Shown here in pieces: positions 23,627 through 35,420 of a stretch of DNA of 64,000 nucleotides. The stretch lies in contig OY829329.1 in NCBI GenBank assembly GCA_963691655.1, forward strand, positions 58,727,408 to 58,791,407, in the 5' to 3' direction. The stretch comes from Toxonevra muliebris (taxonomy: Eukaryota; Arthropoda; Insecta; Diptera; Pallopteridae). The stretch's first letter is position 1. Each line of letters begins with the position of its first letter. Both the position numbers and the translations under genes were made by a program. The notes under the pieces are model-generated. The model was not told the DNA's origin. It made no database searches and saw nothing but the letters and a program-made list of their open reading frames with translations.

Positions 23627-25189
23627 TGATCTTATATATTTAGAACTACCATATACTTGAACAGAAGAAACGGATTTTGAAAATAAATCCTATAAACAAG
23701 AAATTATGGAGAGAAATCAGGAAATTATGAAGTTCAGACCTTTTTATTCCTTTCAACGTTTTATAATTTATCACAATGGCTGAGGCATTTATTAATTCAT
23801 ACCCTGGACCGGATACACTAGTGGTTTAATTTTAATTACTATTAACTCTCAGAAAGAAATCGTTTAGAAATAAAAAATTAAGTATAATAAACAATTTCTA
23901 TAAAACAATTCAACTTTCTCGCATTTACAAATTGTAAAGAAATGGAGAAAGAGAGGGAGTCCTCCACCCAGCATTCCTTCAATAAAAATTAAAATTGCTT
24001 TGATGGTGCGTATGTCCTGCTGAGTGGTTGCACCATTGTACATACAATTATAATATTTCAATTCAATTTGATAATTTTACAATTTAACATTTTCACCCTT
24101 TTTACTATTCATTCATAAACGTTGACGATGTAGACAAATTATTCAAAAGCAGTATGACTTAAGTTTGGGTATATCTCACTGAGTATATGTATGTGTATGT
24201 GTATGTGTGAGGGTGTTTTAAATCATACCCTTTGGGTGGTATTAGAGAGCCACAAAAGGAAGCGGATATATGCGCGAAAGGTTAATGTTTAATACACCTA
24301 CAACCAAAATACACACACACACACATATACACATGCAAATACTTATACATTTACAATATATTAATGCCGCATTTGATTGCATGTGATATTTATAATATTA
24401 TGTGCTTTTTTGTTGTTGTTGTTGGATGTGAATTGAGGGTGTTGAATGAAGGAGAGTTGGGTTGGAGAGGGTGGGTGTTGTGCGTGCGGGTGTGGGTGTT
24501 ACTTATGTGAGTTGGTGTTTGTATGGTATAGGTCTACTGCTGTGAGGGTAATAAATGTTTATGTGCGTTGGTGTTTCAACTTTTTGTTTTTTTTTTTTAT
24601 GAAAATTTTCAAAATTGATGGATTTGCACATTGACAAATTGTGGTGGTGATGGTGGTAGCGGGAGGAGGGAAGTAAAGTCGCTGTTTCAATATAAAATCA
24701 TATACAAAGTTAAAATTTTTGTCAAACGTCTATTTTTAGAGTTATGTACTTACTAACTCGTTTATTATTATCGCACTGGGGGGGTGAATTTTGTGGCAAT
24801 TTTGAAATTGTATAAGGGTGATGATGTTCATCTGTTTGAGAGTATTGCCAATGATGAGGAAATCATCGACTTTTAAAGAAATTAAAATAATTTTAATTAA
24901 ATTTATGCATTTACTTGCGTATTTTCGATTATGAAAGCTAATGATAAAGGAATTCTAAAGATTAAAAGAAAATTTAACTTATTAAATCGATTTCATTTAT
25001 AGTGGATCTCAAATACATTTTTAAACATTTTCTAACTGAAAAACTTTTGTATGTAGCTAATAAATAATCTGAAGCTATATAAATTGTCTGTAACAATGCC
25101 ATAATAAAAAATAAAAAATAGAAGTAATATAAAAAGAAGGAAAGGAAAGAAAATGTGCTTGTGATGGTTTAGAAGTGACTAAAATCAAC
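23627..25189. other. noncoding DNA with simple repeats
   Basis: No supported gene. The stretch contains GT-rich (24187-24210) and CA-rich (24309-24325) segments, TTG triplets (24411-24425) and a G-rich region (24448-24500). The small frame at 24446-24634 is composition-driven. Confidence 0.65.
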
Positions 25190-25493
25190 ACCGGAAACTA
25201 GAACAAAACTTAGACCAAAATTTGGAACAAATTCAAGAACAAATACAAACCGAAAATCAGATTGAAATTAAAACCTAAATTCATAATAAATTCAGATTAA
25301 AAATCTGAACAAAATTCTGTTCAAAGTAAGATCAAAAATCGGCTCAAAACCAAATTCACACTAAAAATCATGCTAAAGCATGCTAAAGGACGACTCGAAA
25401 GTTAGGCACTGCGACCTATAAGATATATTATACCAAAGCTCCAAGTTATGAAAGAAAGAAAGGAAGAGAGAAAGAAATATAGATAAGAAACAT

Positions 25494-25566
25494 ACCCAAG
25501 CCGAGAATCGAACTCGGGTCTCCAGAGATAAGAGTCTGGTACTCTGCCACTAGGCCACAGTGGCGA
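25494..25566 (-). repeat. tRNA-like sequence 1 (probable SINE head)
   Basis: On the minus strand, a polymerase III A-box match (TGGCCTAGTGG, from 25547-25557) is followed by a 5-bp anticodon-like stem (CCAGA with TCTGG; 8-base loop). A perfect T arm, CCGAG-TTCGATT-CTCGG (25501-25517), contains the B box. The 5' and 3' acceptor halves do not pair, and the anticodon loop has an extra base, so a functional tRNA is unlikely. Best read as a tRNA-derived SINE head or tRNA pseudogene. Confidence 0.65.
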
Positions 25567-25721
25567 TGGTTGGGCCTACAGTTTAACGCCGATTCCGAAC
25601 GGCTGTGTAGCAATTTTTTATCACCTCGGTGGTTTTTGCCATTACCTATACCTGTTTACTTTCTTATAATTCTCATTCACTATCGATAATATAAGAAAAT
25701 TATGAGAATTAACCACAAGAT

Positions 25722-25791
25722 CAAGAAGGGAATTGAACCCGCAACCTTCTGAGTGAAGGTCTTATGCACTATCCGCTAGACTATCGAGGTC
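25722..25791 (-). repeat. tRNA-like sequence 2 (probable SINE head, Glu-CTC-like loop)
   Basis: On the minus strand, an A-box match TAGTCTAGCGG is followed by a perfect anticodon arm, ACCTT-CACTCAG-AAGGT (25744-25760), with CTC in the anticodon position. Next comes a B-box-like GGTTCAATTCC with a weak T stem. The acceptor halves do not pair. It lies about 160 bp from the first tRNA-like unit in the same orientation. Tail sequence (TATAATTCTCAT and its inverted match) lies between them and recurs at 26480-26540. A dimeric or composite tRNA-derived SINE is the simplest reading (inference). Confidence 0.6.
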
Positions 25792-26389
25792 ATCAAGCTG
25801 AGACCATAAATGACAGTAAAAACTTTCAGCTAAAATTCAGTCTAAAAATCGAACTAAAAATCGGAACAAAGCGCAAACCAAAATTCAGTTAAAATTTCAA
25901 ACAAAACCCAGATCTAAATTCGTAACAAAATTCTGACCCAAAGTCAGAGCTCAGCTCAGATCTACATTCAGACAAAAACTCATATCAAAATTCAAACCCA
26001 AATTCATACTAAAAGCCGAACCTAAGCTCAAACCAAAATTGAGAACTAAAATCAGAGCAAAGTTCAGATCTAAATTCAAACCAAAAATCTGATCAAAATT
26101 CAAACCGAAATTTATGCTAATAATTGGAGCAATGCTCTGACTAATATTCAGATCCAATATCAGAGCAAAGCTTAGACCAAAAACCAGACTCAAATTCAAA
26201 CCAAACCAAAATTCTGAAAAAGTTCAAGCTAAAATGCAGTCCGAAAATAAGACCGAAACTCATATTAAAAATGGGACTAATGTTCAGACTAAAATCCAGA
26301 CCCAAAATCGGAGCAAACCTCAGACCTAAATTCGGAACAAAATTTATACTAAATTCTAAAAATCAGACCAAGGTTAGGTTGGAGTTGCT

Positions 26390-26582
26390 GTCTAGGGACA
26401 CTCTTAGGCCTGAACGGCCTATTGTGTGATACCACATGGTTAGACCTACAATTTAACGCAAGATTTGTACTTGTACACTTTCTTATAATTCTCATACTTT
26501 TTATATCGATAGTGAATATAAGAAGGTTATGAAAATTAACCAGCAGACCAAGTCTAGTGCACTACCCTCTAGACTATCGGAT
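26390..26582 (-). repeat. partial second copy of the tRNA-like module
   Basis: The text GGTTAGACCTACAATTTAACGC, then CTTATAATTCTCAT, then a deleted tRNA-like end (CTAGACTATCGG) repeats the order seen at 25567-25791. About 35 bp around the anticodon arm are missing. It marks this module as a mobile or duplicated unit, not a unique gene. Confidence 0.6.
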
Positions 26583-26790
26583 CAAAGTAAAGACCCAAAT
26601 TTAGACCAAAACCCAAACCAGAATTCAGAAAAAAATTAAACTAAAATTCAGACCGAATCAGTGCAAAGCTTAGAACTAAATTCAAATCAAAATACAGTAC
26701 AAAATTCAGACCAAATTTAGACCGGAATTCATACTAAAAATCGTACCGCCGCTCAGACCAATATTTAGACTAAATTCCAAGAATTTACAA

Positions 26791-28254
26791 TTTTTGTTTT
26801 CTTTTAATCTACGAAAAACTAATCTTATTATCATTAAAACATGAGTAGCTAATAATGTGTAAGCAAATTAAATGCAAATAATTCATACAGCGAAATATTT
26901 CGAAACAAACCATAAAGTTACACGTAAATCGACAAACCAAAGGCGAACCACTTCAGCATAAGTTTACATTAAAAAACAAACAAACAAAAAAAGCACCAAA
27001 CAACAAAAGCGAAGAAGAAGCTTCTTGAAATATGCATGAAAGAAATCTACAAAAACAAGAAACATTTATCCACAGAACAAGAGCACACACCACAGAAACC
27101 TTCACGAACAAGAAACTAAATGAAAAAAGAAACCAAAATTAGCTAAATAAAAATGGACGAAGACGTTTTGGGTAGCTAGCAACGTGAAGTAACCAAGAAG
27201 GGTCGCTATTTACGTCCTCAAAGTCAAAAATGCTTCCTGATGCTCAAGAAAAGTACTGAGAGAAATGCGACGCAAATATTTCCAGCAAATTAAAGCTAAT
27301 GAAAATGCACACGAAATGGCGGTTTTGCTGGGTGTCAGAATAGAATAGACTTTTATGGGGTGAGAAAGTAAAGTAAAATTGCTGAGCGAGAAAGACAGGA
27401 GAGGAAGGAGAACGAAGTCTACGATACTGAAAACATGACATGCGAAAAACAAAAACAACACAACGAAAAAAACTGACATCCATAATTCATTTGCTTCTAT
27501 TTCTTCTTCATCTGTTTTAACGGCGTATTTATGCTCACATTTATTAAATTGAGAAGAGGAAGAAAATGAAGAAAAAAAACAACACGTCAGAACGCACGAC
27601 TACCTATGAGAGCTTAAAGGAGATGTGCGGAAAGTGAGTGGGTGAGCGTAATACGCGTTTACTAATGTACCTACAACAACAACAACAACAAGAACCAAGA
27701 AACAAAGTTTCAAACCTGTTGTGATACATAAACAAAAAAAAACAAACTTTCCAAACATTATGATAATGATAACAAACATGCCTCATTCTTTACACTCTCC
27801 CCTTCCCTCCACACCAACCGCCACACAAAGTTATACTCGGTGAAAGTCGAAAACTTTTTGACATGCTTCATGTTTGGGGTCTATGTTAATTTTCGGTACG
27901 TTTTTTATATTTTTTTTTTATTCATTTTATGTTGGTAGTGTTAGGGGTGGTGGGGGTCGTTGCAGGCATTTTTATAATGTGAATTCTTGCGCATCATCAT
28001 TGCTTGATCGTTTGTGCTTTATATTTTTTAAAGTTTATTTTTCATTTCAAATTTTTTTGCTATCTATGTGAGGGTGGTTGAATTTTGAAGTTGGCGTTAT
28101 TGCTGCTTTTGTTGTTGTTGTTGTTGCGATTTTCATTGCTATTGCTATTGGGGAATACATCACAGGAAATCGTTTGATAAATTAGGGTCGTAATCGTTTT
28201 AAGCATTATTCATAGTCATTAAGTTTTTCATGTATTTTTTACCGTTTTCATATA
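26791..28254. other. noncoding DNA
   Basis: No supported gene. A-rich, with CAA/AAC triplets (27672-27690) and TTG triplets (28110-28126). The minus frames at 27210-27786 show no domain. It ends at the TA target of the MITE that begins at 28255. Confidence 0.6.
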
Positions 28255-28495
28255 CAGTCAACGGTCGAAAATGTGAACATCCGCTAACGTAAACATCCAC
28301 TAATGTAAACATCCACAAACACAAACAAATTTGTTCTCCATTAACTATTCTAAAACTTGAACAAATTTTTTCTCCTTTGACTATTCTGAAACATGAAAAA
28401 CAGAAAAGTCTGAAATCTCTAAAACGTGAACAAAATTTCTTGGAAATTGTGTATAAATTTTCATGATTTTAATAATTTTGGGAGTCCTCTAGATA

Positions 28496-29807
28496 CCACC
28501 TTAGTCAAAAAGTTCCCAGAATTTATTCAGAAAATTAAAAATACAAGTTTATTCATCTAAATTTATATTGTCCCCTTCAAAGTAATCCCCATCGACTGCA
28601 ACACACTTATGCCAGCGCTTGATCCAATCCTCGAAACATTTTTTATATTCGGTTTTCGGTATGTCCATCAGTGCTTCCTGCGATTTTTCCATTACTTCCT
28701 CTCGGCTGCTGAAAAGCGTTCCCCGTAATGGCTTTTTAACTCGATTGAACAGAAAGAAGTCACAGGGAGTCAAATCAGGTGAATTCGGTGGCTGTTGGAT
28801 AGTATTTGTTGCATTTTTCGTCAAAAAATTACGAATAATGATGGCACTGTGCGACGGTGCGTTATCATGGTGCAAAATCCACGAGTTTTCTGTCCACAAT
28901 TCTGGTCTTTTTCGGCGAATTGCTTCATGCAAATGCCTCATAACCCCCAAATAATACTTTTTGTTTACTGTCTGTCCTTCTGGCTAAAAATCCCAATGCA
29001 CTACACCGTTGTAATCCATGAAAACCGTGAGCATATCCTTCTTTTTTGACTGAAAACGACGTAGTTTTTTTGGTCTCGGCTCATTTGGTGAACGCCATTC
29101 ATTTGCCTGATGTTGTGAATTGCGTGTCGTGCTCATAAACCCACGTCTCGTCTCCAATAATGATCCTTTTGATGAATGTGGGATCGGATTCAGCCTCGCA
29201 AATCATGTCTTTTGCGACGTCAACACGGTCTCTTTTTTGCATGAAATTGAGGTCTTTTGGTACCAACTTTGCTGCTACACGACGGAAACCCAAATCTTTA
29301 ATGAAAATGTCTTGGACGGATCCATAGGCGATTTTCAAGTCCTCCGCTATCTCTCTGATGGTTAATTTGTGGTTATTGACCAAAATTTCTTTTACTGTAT
29401 CAATGTTTTCGTCGGTTTTCGATGTCGATGGTCTGCCACTGCGTTCATCATCTTCGATTGACTCACGACCACTTTTGAACCGATCGTGCCACTGGTAAAC
29501 GACCGTTTTCTTTAGAGAATCGTTGCCGAAACACTTTTCCAACATTTCCAACGTTCGCGCATCATTAAATCCGTTTTTTACGTAAAATTTAATACAATAC
29601 AATTTAATGAAATTGTAAAAAATCGCCAACACACACAGAGATAGATTGTACTCTTGGCTACGTAACTTTTGCAAATGTCAAACTATGACGCTAAGATTAA
29701 GAGGGAACATTAACAACTGATGTACCAACTTAACAAAAAAAAAAAAAACAGAACTCAAATCGGAACGCCACACGGTGTTTATTCCGGGAACTTTTTGATC
29801 AAGGTGG
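28496..29807 (-). mobile_element. mariner element (DD34D), nested
   Basis: The terminal repeats, read inward, begin CCACCTTAGTCAAAAAGTTC at left and CCACCTTGATCAAAAAGTTC at right (24 of 27 bp matching). TA duplications lie at 28494-28495 and 29808-29809. It is 1,312 bp with one minus-strand transposase frame, the normal mariner size. It lies inside a CAGTCAACG-ended MITE, so it is younger than that element. Confidence 0.92.
28549..29674 (-). pseudogene. mariner transposase, two lesions
   Basis: A DD34D transposase for cut-and-paste transposition at TA. The N-terminal DNA-binding part includes KSGRESIEDDERSGRPS and LTIREIAEDLKIAYGSVQDI. Catalytic blocks are IIGDETW, HHDNAPSHSA and SPDLTPCDFFLF. 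The last two Asp are 34 residues apart, so all three acidic residues survive. Two breaks are visible: a 1-base frameshift around 29115-29122, just after EHDTQ, and an in-frame TAG (plus-strand CTA at 28984-28986) in a conserved WDF-PEGQTVN context. Otherwise the frame is clean to the stop at 28549. The start at 29674 may lie upstream of the ancestral ATG, because its first ~25 residues do not look like mariner. Subfamily not assigned. Confidence 0.92.
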
Positions 29808-29977
29808 TATGTTTACTACAAGAACTTAAGAGAAAAGGTAATATTTAAGGTGAAGATAATTCTGTGGTAAGATCATAAAGTTTCCGTTACATTTTTCAAG
29901 AATCGCAAACGTAAATAATCTCTTAAACGTGAACACTCTTGGTTTTTATTAGTTCACGGTTTCGAACGTTGACTGTA

Positions 29978-30924
29978 TACATAATTTTTTTTTGTTTCCT
30001 TCTTTATTTCCTAACTTTATGAGCGAATTTTAGAAAAATTCAATTTTTTTGGGGGCACAATTCAGAGTTGTATTAAATGATTTTGTAACTAATACCAAAG
30101 AATTGAATTTTTAAAACTTGAATATGCAGGCAAATATTTCTAAGTTTATAGTGAGGAATAATAATAATATCATAGGATACAAAAACAGAGGTACTGTAAC
30201 TTACGATAAACTTTGGAAAATCAAGAAATAGAAAGTAGTATAAAAAACTTTCTCTTCATCCACATATATACAGGGAAAGCTTATTTTTTGTTTGGACCAC
30301 GCAAGGCGCTCGAAAGCTCTACAACTTCGATCGTAATTAATGATTTTGTTTAATTCTTCAGTTTTGAAATTTTTGAAATTCCAGTATTCCATAATTTCTG
30401 TTTACTCGTATCAGTAAAAAAGTTTTTCGAATTGGATTACGGTAATCTGTGCGAAAGATGGTCCAACTTGAAATATTTTTTTAAAATGAAAATCATAGTG
30501 AGACTGTAAATTTTTGTCAAAACATTTGAAATTTGAAAAATTATTTTACTATTTGTTTTATATTTATTAAGCAAAATTACAGATTATTAAAATTTAAAAA
30601 AAGTTCTCCCGGAAAAATTAAATAAATTCAACAATTTCAGCCGAAATTTCAGATTTTCAACTTGAAGGCTTTATTCATCTAATTTTAAACCCTTTGATTT
30701 TTCTCGTGTTCATCAGCTACTTCTCTGAGCTATTTCTTTTAAATTTTCAAACATTTATGACCCGTAATCATGACCAAAAAAAAATGTTGTATCTTGTGAA
30801 TAGTTTTGTGATACGCGAGGGTATCAGAAAGTCGGCAAGCCAGAAAATTTTTGTTGGCCTTAATAAAAAACTAAATTAAAAAACTAGAAAAAAAACGTAT
30901 TTTGGATTACCGGTAGCCAATAGT
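29978..30924. other. noncoding DNA
   Basis: No supported gene. AT-rich, and the short frames show no domain. It ends in the 8-bp target CCCGAAAG of the next element. Confidence 0.65.
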
Positions 30925-30932
30925 CCCGAAAG

Positions 30933-32802
30933 CAGTAGCGTATCCAGGGGGAGGACTATAGAGGCTGAAGCCCTCCCCTCCCCCCCAGAACCCGACAATC
31001 TTATAGTAAACAGTCATTTTTGAGAAATCAAAAATATTTAGATTTTTCCAAAAAAAAACCCTCAGCAGTGAAAAGTATACCATACTTTCAACAAACGAAA
31101 AACTTTAGGACTTAAAATATTATTTTATATTATATATTATTTTAATAATAATAATTTAATATAAGTATTAAAATGGGGTCGGATATTTGAATCAATTCTC
31201 ATTAGCCGCCATGCTGGGCGTGCCAATAGGATGCACGTAACAGTGCAACTGGTTATTAAATACATTCAGACTATATTAAATCTACAATTTCAACGCCAGC
31301 TTATAAATGACTTGCTTTTAGAAAGCTTGATAATGATCTAGTTTTTGGATTGAATTTTGTACTGAATTTTAGTCTGATATTGGTTTAACTTTCCGTTTTT
31401 GCTCGTTTTAGATTTGAATTCTGGTTTGATTGTAAGTCAGAATTTTGTTTTATTTCAGTTTAAATTTTAATCTGAATTTGGTTTGAGTTTCAATCCATGT
31501 TTGGTCTAAATTTTGATTTGCTTTCCAGCGTTTGCAGACCAGCGTTTGATCTGATTTTTACTCTAAATTTTGGTTTGCTTTCAATTTGTATTTGGCGTTT
31601 TTTTAGCCTCAGTTTTAATCTAACTCTTAGTTTGAGTTGTGGTTAATATTTTGGTCTGAATTGGTTTGATTTTGATATTATTTTGGTCTGAACTACGGGC
31701 CGAAATTGGTCTAAATTTTGTTTTAAAATTTGGTCTGAATTTTTCTAGAATTTTGGTCTAGTTTTTGTTTAATTTAAGTTAAAATTTTTTATGTAATTAT
31801 TTATCAGATATTCCCACCAGCTTTTTGTCAGAATTTTGAGTTACTTTCGTTCGATATTTGGTATCGTTTTGGTCTAAAGTTTTGTCTAACTATTGGCCTG
31901 AGTTGTGGTCTTAATTTTTTTTTTAAATTTTGGAATGAATTTTAAAACTGATTTTGGTTTTGATTTGGTCTGAATTTTGGGTTTTCAGTCTGAGTTTTGA
32001 TCTCAATTTTATCTCATTTTGGTAGATTTTTGTTGGAATTTTGGTCCGATTCGTGGTCTGAACATTGTTTTTTTTTTTTAACTGGTTGTTGCCCGGTACC
32101 CGGTTTTTTGGTCAAATTATTTACATTTTAAGTAATGTATAACAGGCTTAAAGAACGTATTTGATTTTTCATAAAAATTAAGTGCTTGATTATGGAGTTG
32201 TGAGATCGTAAACTCACCACCAGGCCGATATTAATAGTGATATCGATGCTAAGAGTGATATGAATATATATTTTAAAAATTAGTTTAAAGTACTATTCAA
32301 ATCAACTGTTATCTTAATTTAATTTTTTTTTCGGGTTTTTGTTTCGACCAAAAATTACTCAAAAAATGGAGATGTATCAAATTGCTTCATCAAAATTTTT
32401 TATCAAAAGAAATTAAAATTTCCTTCAAACTGTTTTCTCAAAATAGATCATTTAACTATATAAATCCATCAGAAAATTCATAATCAAATTTTGATCTACA
32501 TTTTTGATCTGAATTTGGTTCTTTTCTTGGTTTGAACTTTGATCTGAAAAAAATATTTGAGTTTTAGTTTGAAATTTGGTCAAAATTTCCACCTAAATTT
32601 CTATCCGATTTTAGTTTGAATTTTGGTTTCAGTTTTGTTCCAGTTATCTCTTAATTTTCGACCTGTATGTGATAAAATTTTTGCACTAGTTTTTGGTCTA
32701 GGTCTGGGTTTTGGTCAATAGTAAGTCTGATATTTATCTTTTAATTTAGTAAAATCAGCCCCCCCCCGCCCCCCCCAAACCCAAATCCTAGAACCGCCAC
32801 TG
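30933..32802. mobile_element. hAT-like element, copy 3, carrying a short-repeat array
   Basis: The ends read inward as CAGTAGCGTATCCAGG and CAGTGGCGGTTCTAGG. Perfect 8-bp duplications CCCGAAAG flank it (30925-30932 and 32803-32810). As in copies 1 and 2, G-rich or C-rich tracts lie directly inside both ends (about 30945-30985 and 32758-32778). The interior differs from those copies: it is mostly the TTTGGTCTGAATT array. No transposase domain is visible. The 8-bp duplication and CAG ends support hAT, with P superfamily as the alternative. Length 1,870 bp. Confidence 0.86.
31330..32720. repeat. degenerate TTTTGGTCTGAATTT array inside hAT-like copy 3
   Basis: Tens of loose copies of TTTTGGTCTGAATTTTGGT, with variants such as TTTGGTTTGA and TTTAGTCTGA, fill most of the element. 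They are interrupted near 32085-32460 by unrelated AT-rich sequence with CCGGTACCCGG. It is the same family as 25190-26790 in reverse complement. Its confinement between the two terminal repeats shows that this copy travelled with the transposon or expanded inside it. Confidence 0.85.
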
Positions 32803-32810
32803 CCCGAAAG

Positions 32811-33688
32811 GGTTAAGTTATGATTTGGAAAAATTATATAGTTTACATTTTCGAAATGAAAATTGAATTTCCATTTAATCAAGTGATTACTTGCATGCAT
32901 ATTAATGCTGCACGTCTCCATTTAAACAATTCGCTTTCGTTTTATTATGTGTTTTTGTTTTATATATTTTTTATTTCATATTAATTTTTCTCAAATACCT
33001 ATTTTGAAAGCACCATATTCATAACCGGCATGTGTCGTGCGCGTATGTATATATGATTTAATAACAGTGATAAAAATAATCACACCGTCATATTCCTATG
33101 ATATAGTAAATAGCAGTTGCCACAATTGACTTTTTATGGCTTTTTATTGTAACTGCAACGCAATGTTGCGCGTGCGTGCTTATTAACTTCTTGGAATCAC
33201 TAGATGCATACATGTGAGTAGTACTCAGTCACGACGTCTCCAGTTTGTGACACATGTCGAACGTGTTTGTAACAATTTCATTTTTTCTTTTTTTTTTTTA
33301 ATTACCACTTGTAATTATAAAGTGTTACCTTAAACGTAATCACGAATCATAATTTTATGACTTTCCCTGAAATTCCAATCTGTTTTTTCTTTTTTTAGGG
33401 TTTTCACATATTTGAATTGCATGCATGTTTTAGTCCGTAAGTAGCATGCCCCCAGCTAAAAATATCTTCAACTTTTTAAATGAAATTATGAGAAATAACT
33501 ATAAAAAGTTGCTTATCTCTCATGTTGTATTTAGTTGTAGGTTTGTTTTATGAGTTTCTGATTGCATAAATTATTTAAATGCTTTTATTCGTTCTTTCTT
33601 TTTTTACATAAATATTTTTGTGAATATTTTCTATGTGAGTGAGTATGAATAGACATTTCGGATTATTTATGACATTGACGTAGTTTAT

Positions 33689-33719
<31 letters not shown>

Positions 33720-35059
33720 GGTGTATTTATAAACTTTTGTCATAATTAATTGTAAATTTTATGTAAATAAATTCTCAGTGAAGGTCGTTGTTTTATTGCG
33801 CTTCCACTTTCAAAAAAATATATTTTTGTATTGAATTTGTTTTTAGTAGGTAAGTGAAATTCTTAATTTTGGAATTTGACTATAAATTGGTTGTTGTTTT
33901 CTTTATATTTTTGCAATAGCTATAATTATCACATACTTTTTAGTTGTAGAAACCTTTTTTACATATCATTAAATAAATTATGCTTATAATGATAATTTTT
34001 TCGGCGGTCTAAGATTTTCTGCTTAAGTTTTGTAAATTTTTGTATGCTGAATTCAATTATCAAATAGAAAGTTGAGTCTGTTCTGAGAAAAAAAAAAGTA
34101 GAATTGTTTTCGGTCCTATTTAATTCAAGTATGATTCAGCCTAATCCTAGGGCTGAAAAAGACTTGAAGTTGAACTCTTAAGGTTTGTTGTGAGAACCAC
34201 AATATATTCTGTCACCTTGCCATATTCTAAATAGATAGTCGGCTCCTTTTCGAATAAGATGAATATCTACAAAACGTGGTTCCAAACTATAGTGACTAAG
34301 TAAAAGAAAACTCAAAAACTTCCTGATCTACTCTTTGGTAAACGAGTCGGGTTTTTAAGCTTTTTGGTCTGTTAAAGATTTTGCAACACTCTCTCTCTTT
34401 GTACACTGGTTTCTCAATAATCGTTAATTTACTCAGGCTATATACAACTGATTGTAGGAATTCTAATCAATAGTTACTTTAAGAACCACCATAATATGTT
34501 TTTTGTAGCTTCAGTTGCTTAGAAGTCATGGTCCCGGATAGGTTCTAGACGAGTTTTTGATTTCTTTTAAAGGTCTAAGAAATTACCTGCATTATTGCTA
34601 GTATTCATGTTCGACCAAATTGTATACTGGAACCTGAGATCTATTGAGGTATTATCATTCTATTTTTTTTTTATTTTATTTTAACTAAAACTTAATCCCA
34701 GCACAACAATTAAATATTTTATTTTATAGTGCTTGTCACAATTTGTCAATAACAATAAAATATAATCTTAGATATAGAATAAAAATTAAAAATATAAAAA
34801 GATAATAAAATATACTCTGAATTGATCATTTGAGTTATGAGTTTATATACATACACTTGAAGGGGAAGGAAAAACAAACATCAAATTCTTCAATGCGAAA
34901 TCCTAGTTTCGTGTTTTCAAATCGATTTCGAGATTTATGCCGTCAGAATTTCAACCCCGAACATAAATTTTAGGGTCAGCTTAAATTATTCTCATATTTG
35001 CAGTTATAAAATCACAATCAGAGCAACTTTTAGATTTTTTAAGATGTATTAGACTGGAA
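32811..35059. other. noncoding DNA
   Basis: No supported gene. AT-rich with several T runs (33704-33719 is the longest). I see no repeats with clear ends. Confidence 0.6.
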
Positions 35060-35116
35060 ATATCAAGAACTACATAACAAAATAGGCAAGAGCTCACCAC
35101 ATTCTGAAATCACAGG

Positions 35117-35420
35117 CATAAGGGAATAAACGATAACGAAATAGCGGGTAATTTAGCATTTAAAGGCAGCAATCAAGCAAGAGATTAGCTCTGAACACTT
35201 TCAAGGGATAGAAACTCACTCTATTAAAAGCAAATTAGGGCGAGTGGAAAAGCACTGTAGCACATCCAACTGAGCCCAAATCCCTAGGCTTAAGTTTAAG
35301 ATTTTATTGCAAACTTTAGCCCAAAACTAAGCAAAAACACTCAAAATATTACAGAATTCCTTTCTGGGCACTAAGGGTTGAAGGCGCTCCTCAGGAAATT
35401 CAGCTTGGATAGGCCACACC
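35117..35420 (+). pseudogene. degenerate LINE remnant (RNase H active-site region)
   Basis: Starting at 35117 the plus strand reads HKGINDNEIAGNLAFKGSNQ, which matches the last RNase H block of RNase-H-bearing LINEs (usual form GHxGIxGNExAD..A..GS). The final catalytic Asp position reads Gly. Downstream text, after stops, still suggests the C-terminal region (FQGIETHSIKSKLGRVEKH). No polymerase motif, tail or target duplication is visible, so the boundaries are arbitrary. It is distinct from the LINE at 42.6-44.4 kb. Confidence 0.5.

Larger units (their letters stand above)
25190..26790. repeat. degenerate AAATTCAGACCAAA short-repeat array
   Basis: Loose copies of an AAAATTCAGACCAAA-like word recur every 11-25 bp across about 1.6 kb, with variable spacers such as AAAATCGGA. 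The array is interrupted by tRNA-like modules at 25494-25791 and 26390-26582. It is the reverse complement of the family at 31330-32720 and 15595-15785. No terminal repeats were found at its edges, so whether it travels within a transposon, as at 31 kb, is unknown. The 82-codon minus frame at 25951-26199, with its repeated LNxxL-type pattern, is a translation of the repeat. Confidence 0.82.
28255..29975. mobile_element. TA-flanked MITE split by a mariner
   Basis: The ends read CAGTCAACGGTCGAAAATG at left and, inverted, CAGTCAACGTTCGAAACCG at right, with TA on both sides (28253-28254 and 29976-29977). Removing the inner mariner (28496-29807) and one TA leaves about 407 bp with no coding capacity. 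The interior repeats a TAAACATCCACTAA-type word on the left (28275-28320) and AACGTGAAC-type words on the right. CAG-starting ends and TA duplications fit the pogo/Tc1/mariner group (inference). Confidence 0.82.

Noticed and set aside
25494..25791. Two functional tRNA genes
   Set aside because: The A and B boxes and anticodon-like stems are present, but the acceptor halves do not pair, and one T stem and one anticodon loop are abnormal. Part of the module is duplicated nearby.
28619..29365. Plus-strand frames of 81-111 codons
   Set aside because: Shadows of the minus-strand mariner transposase.
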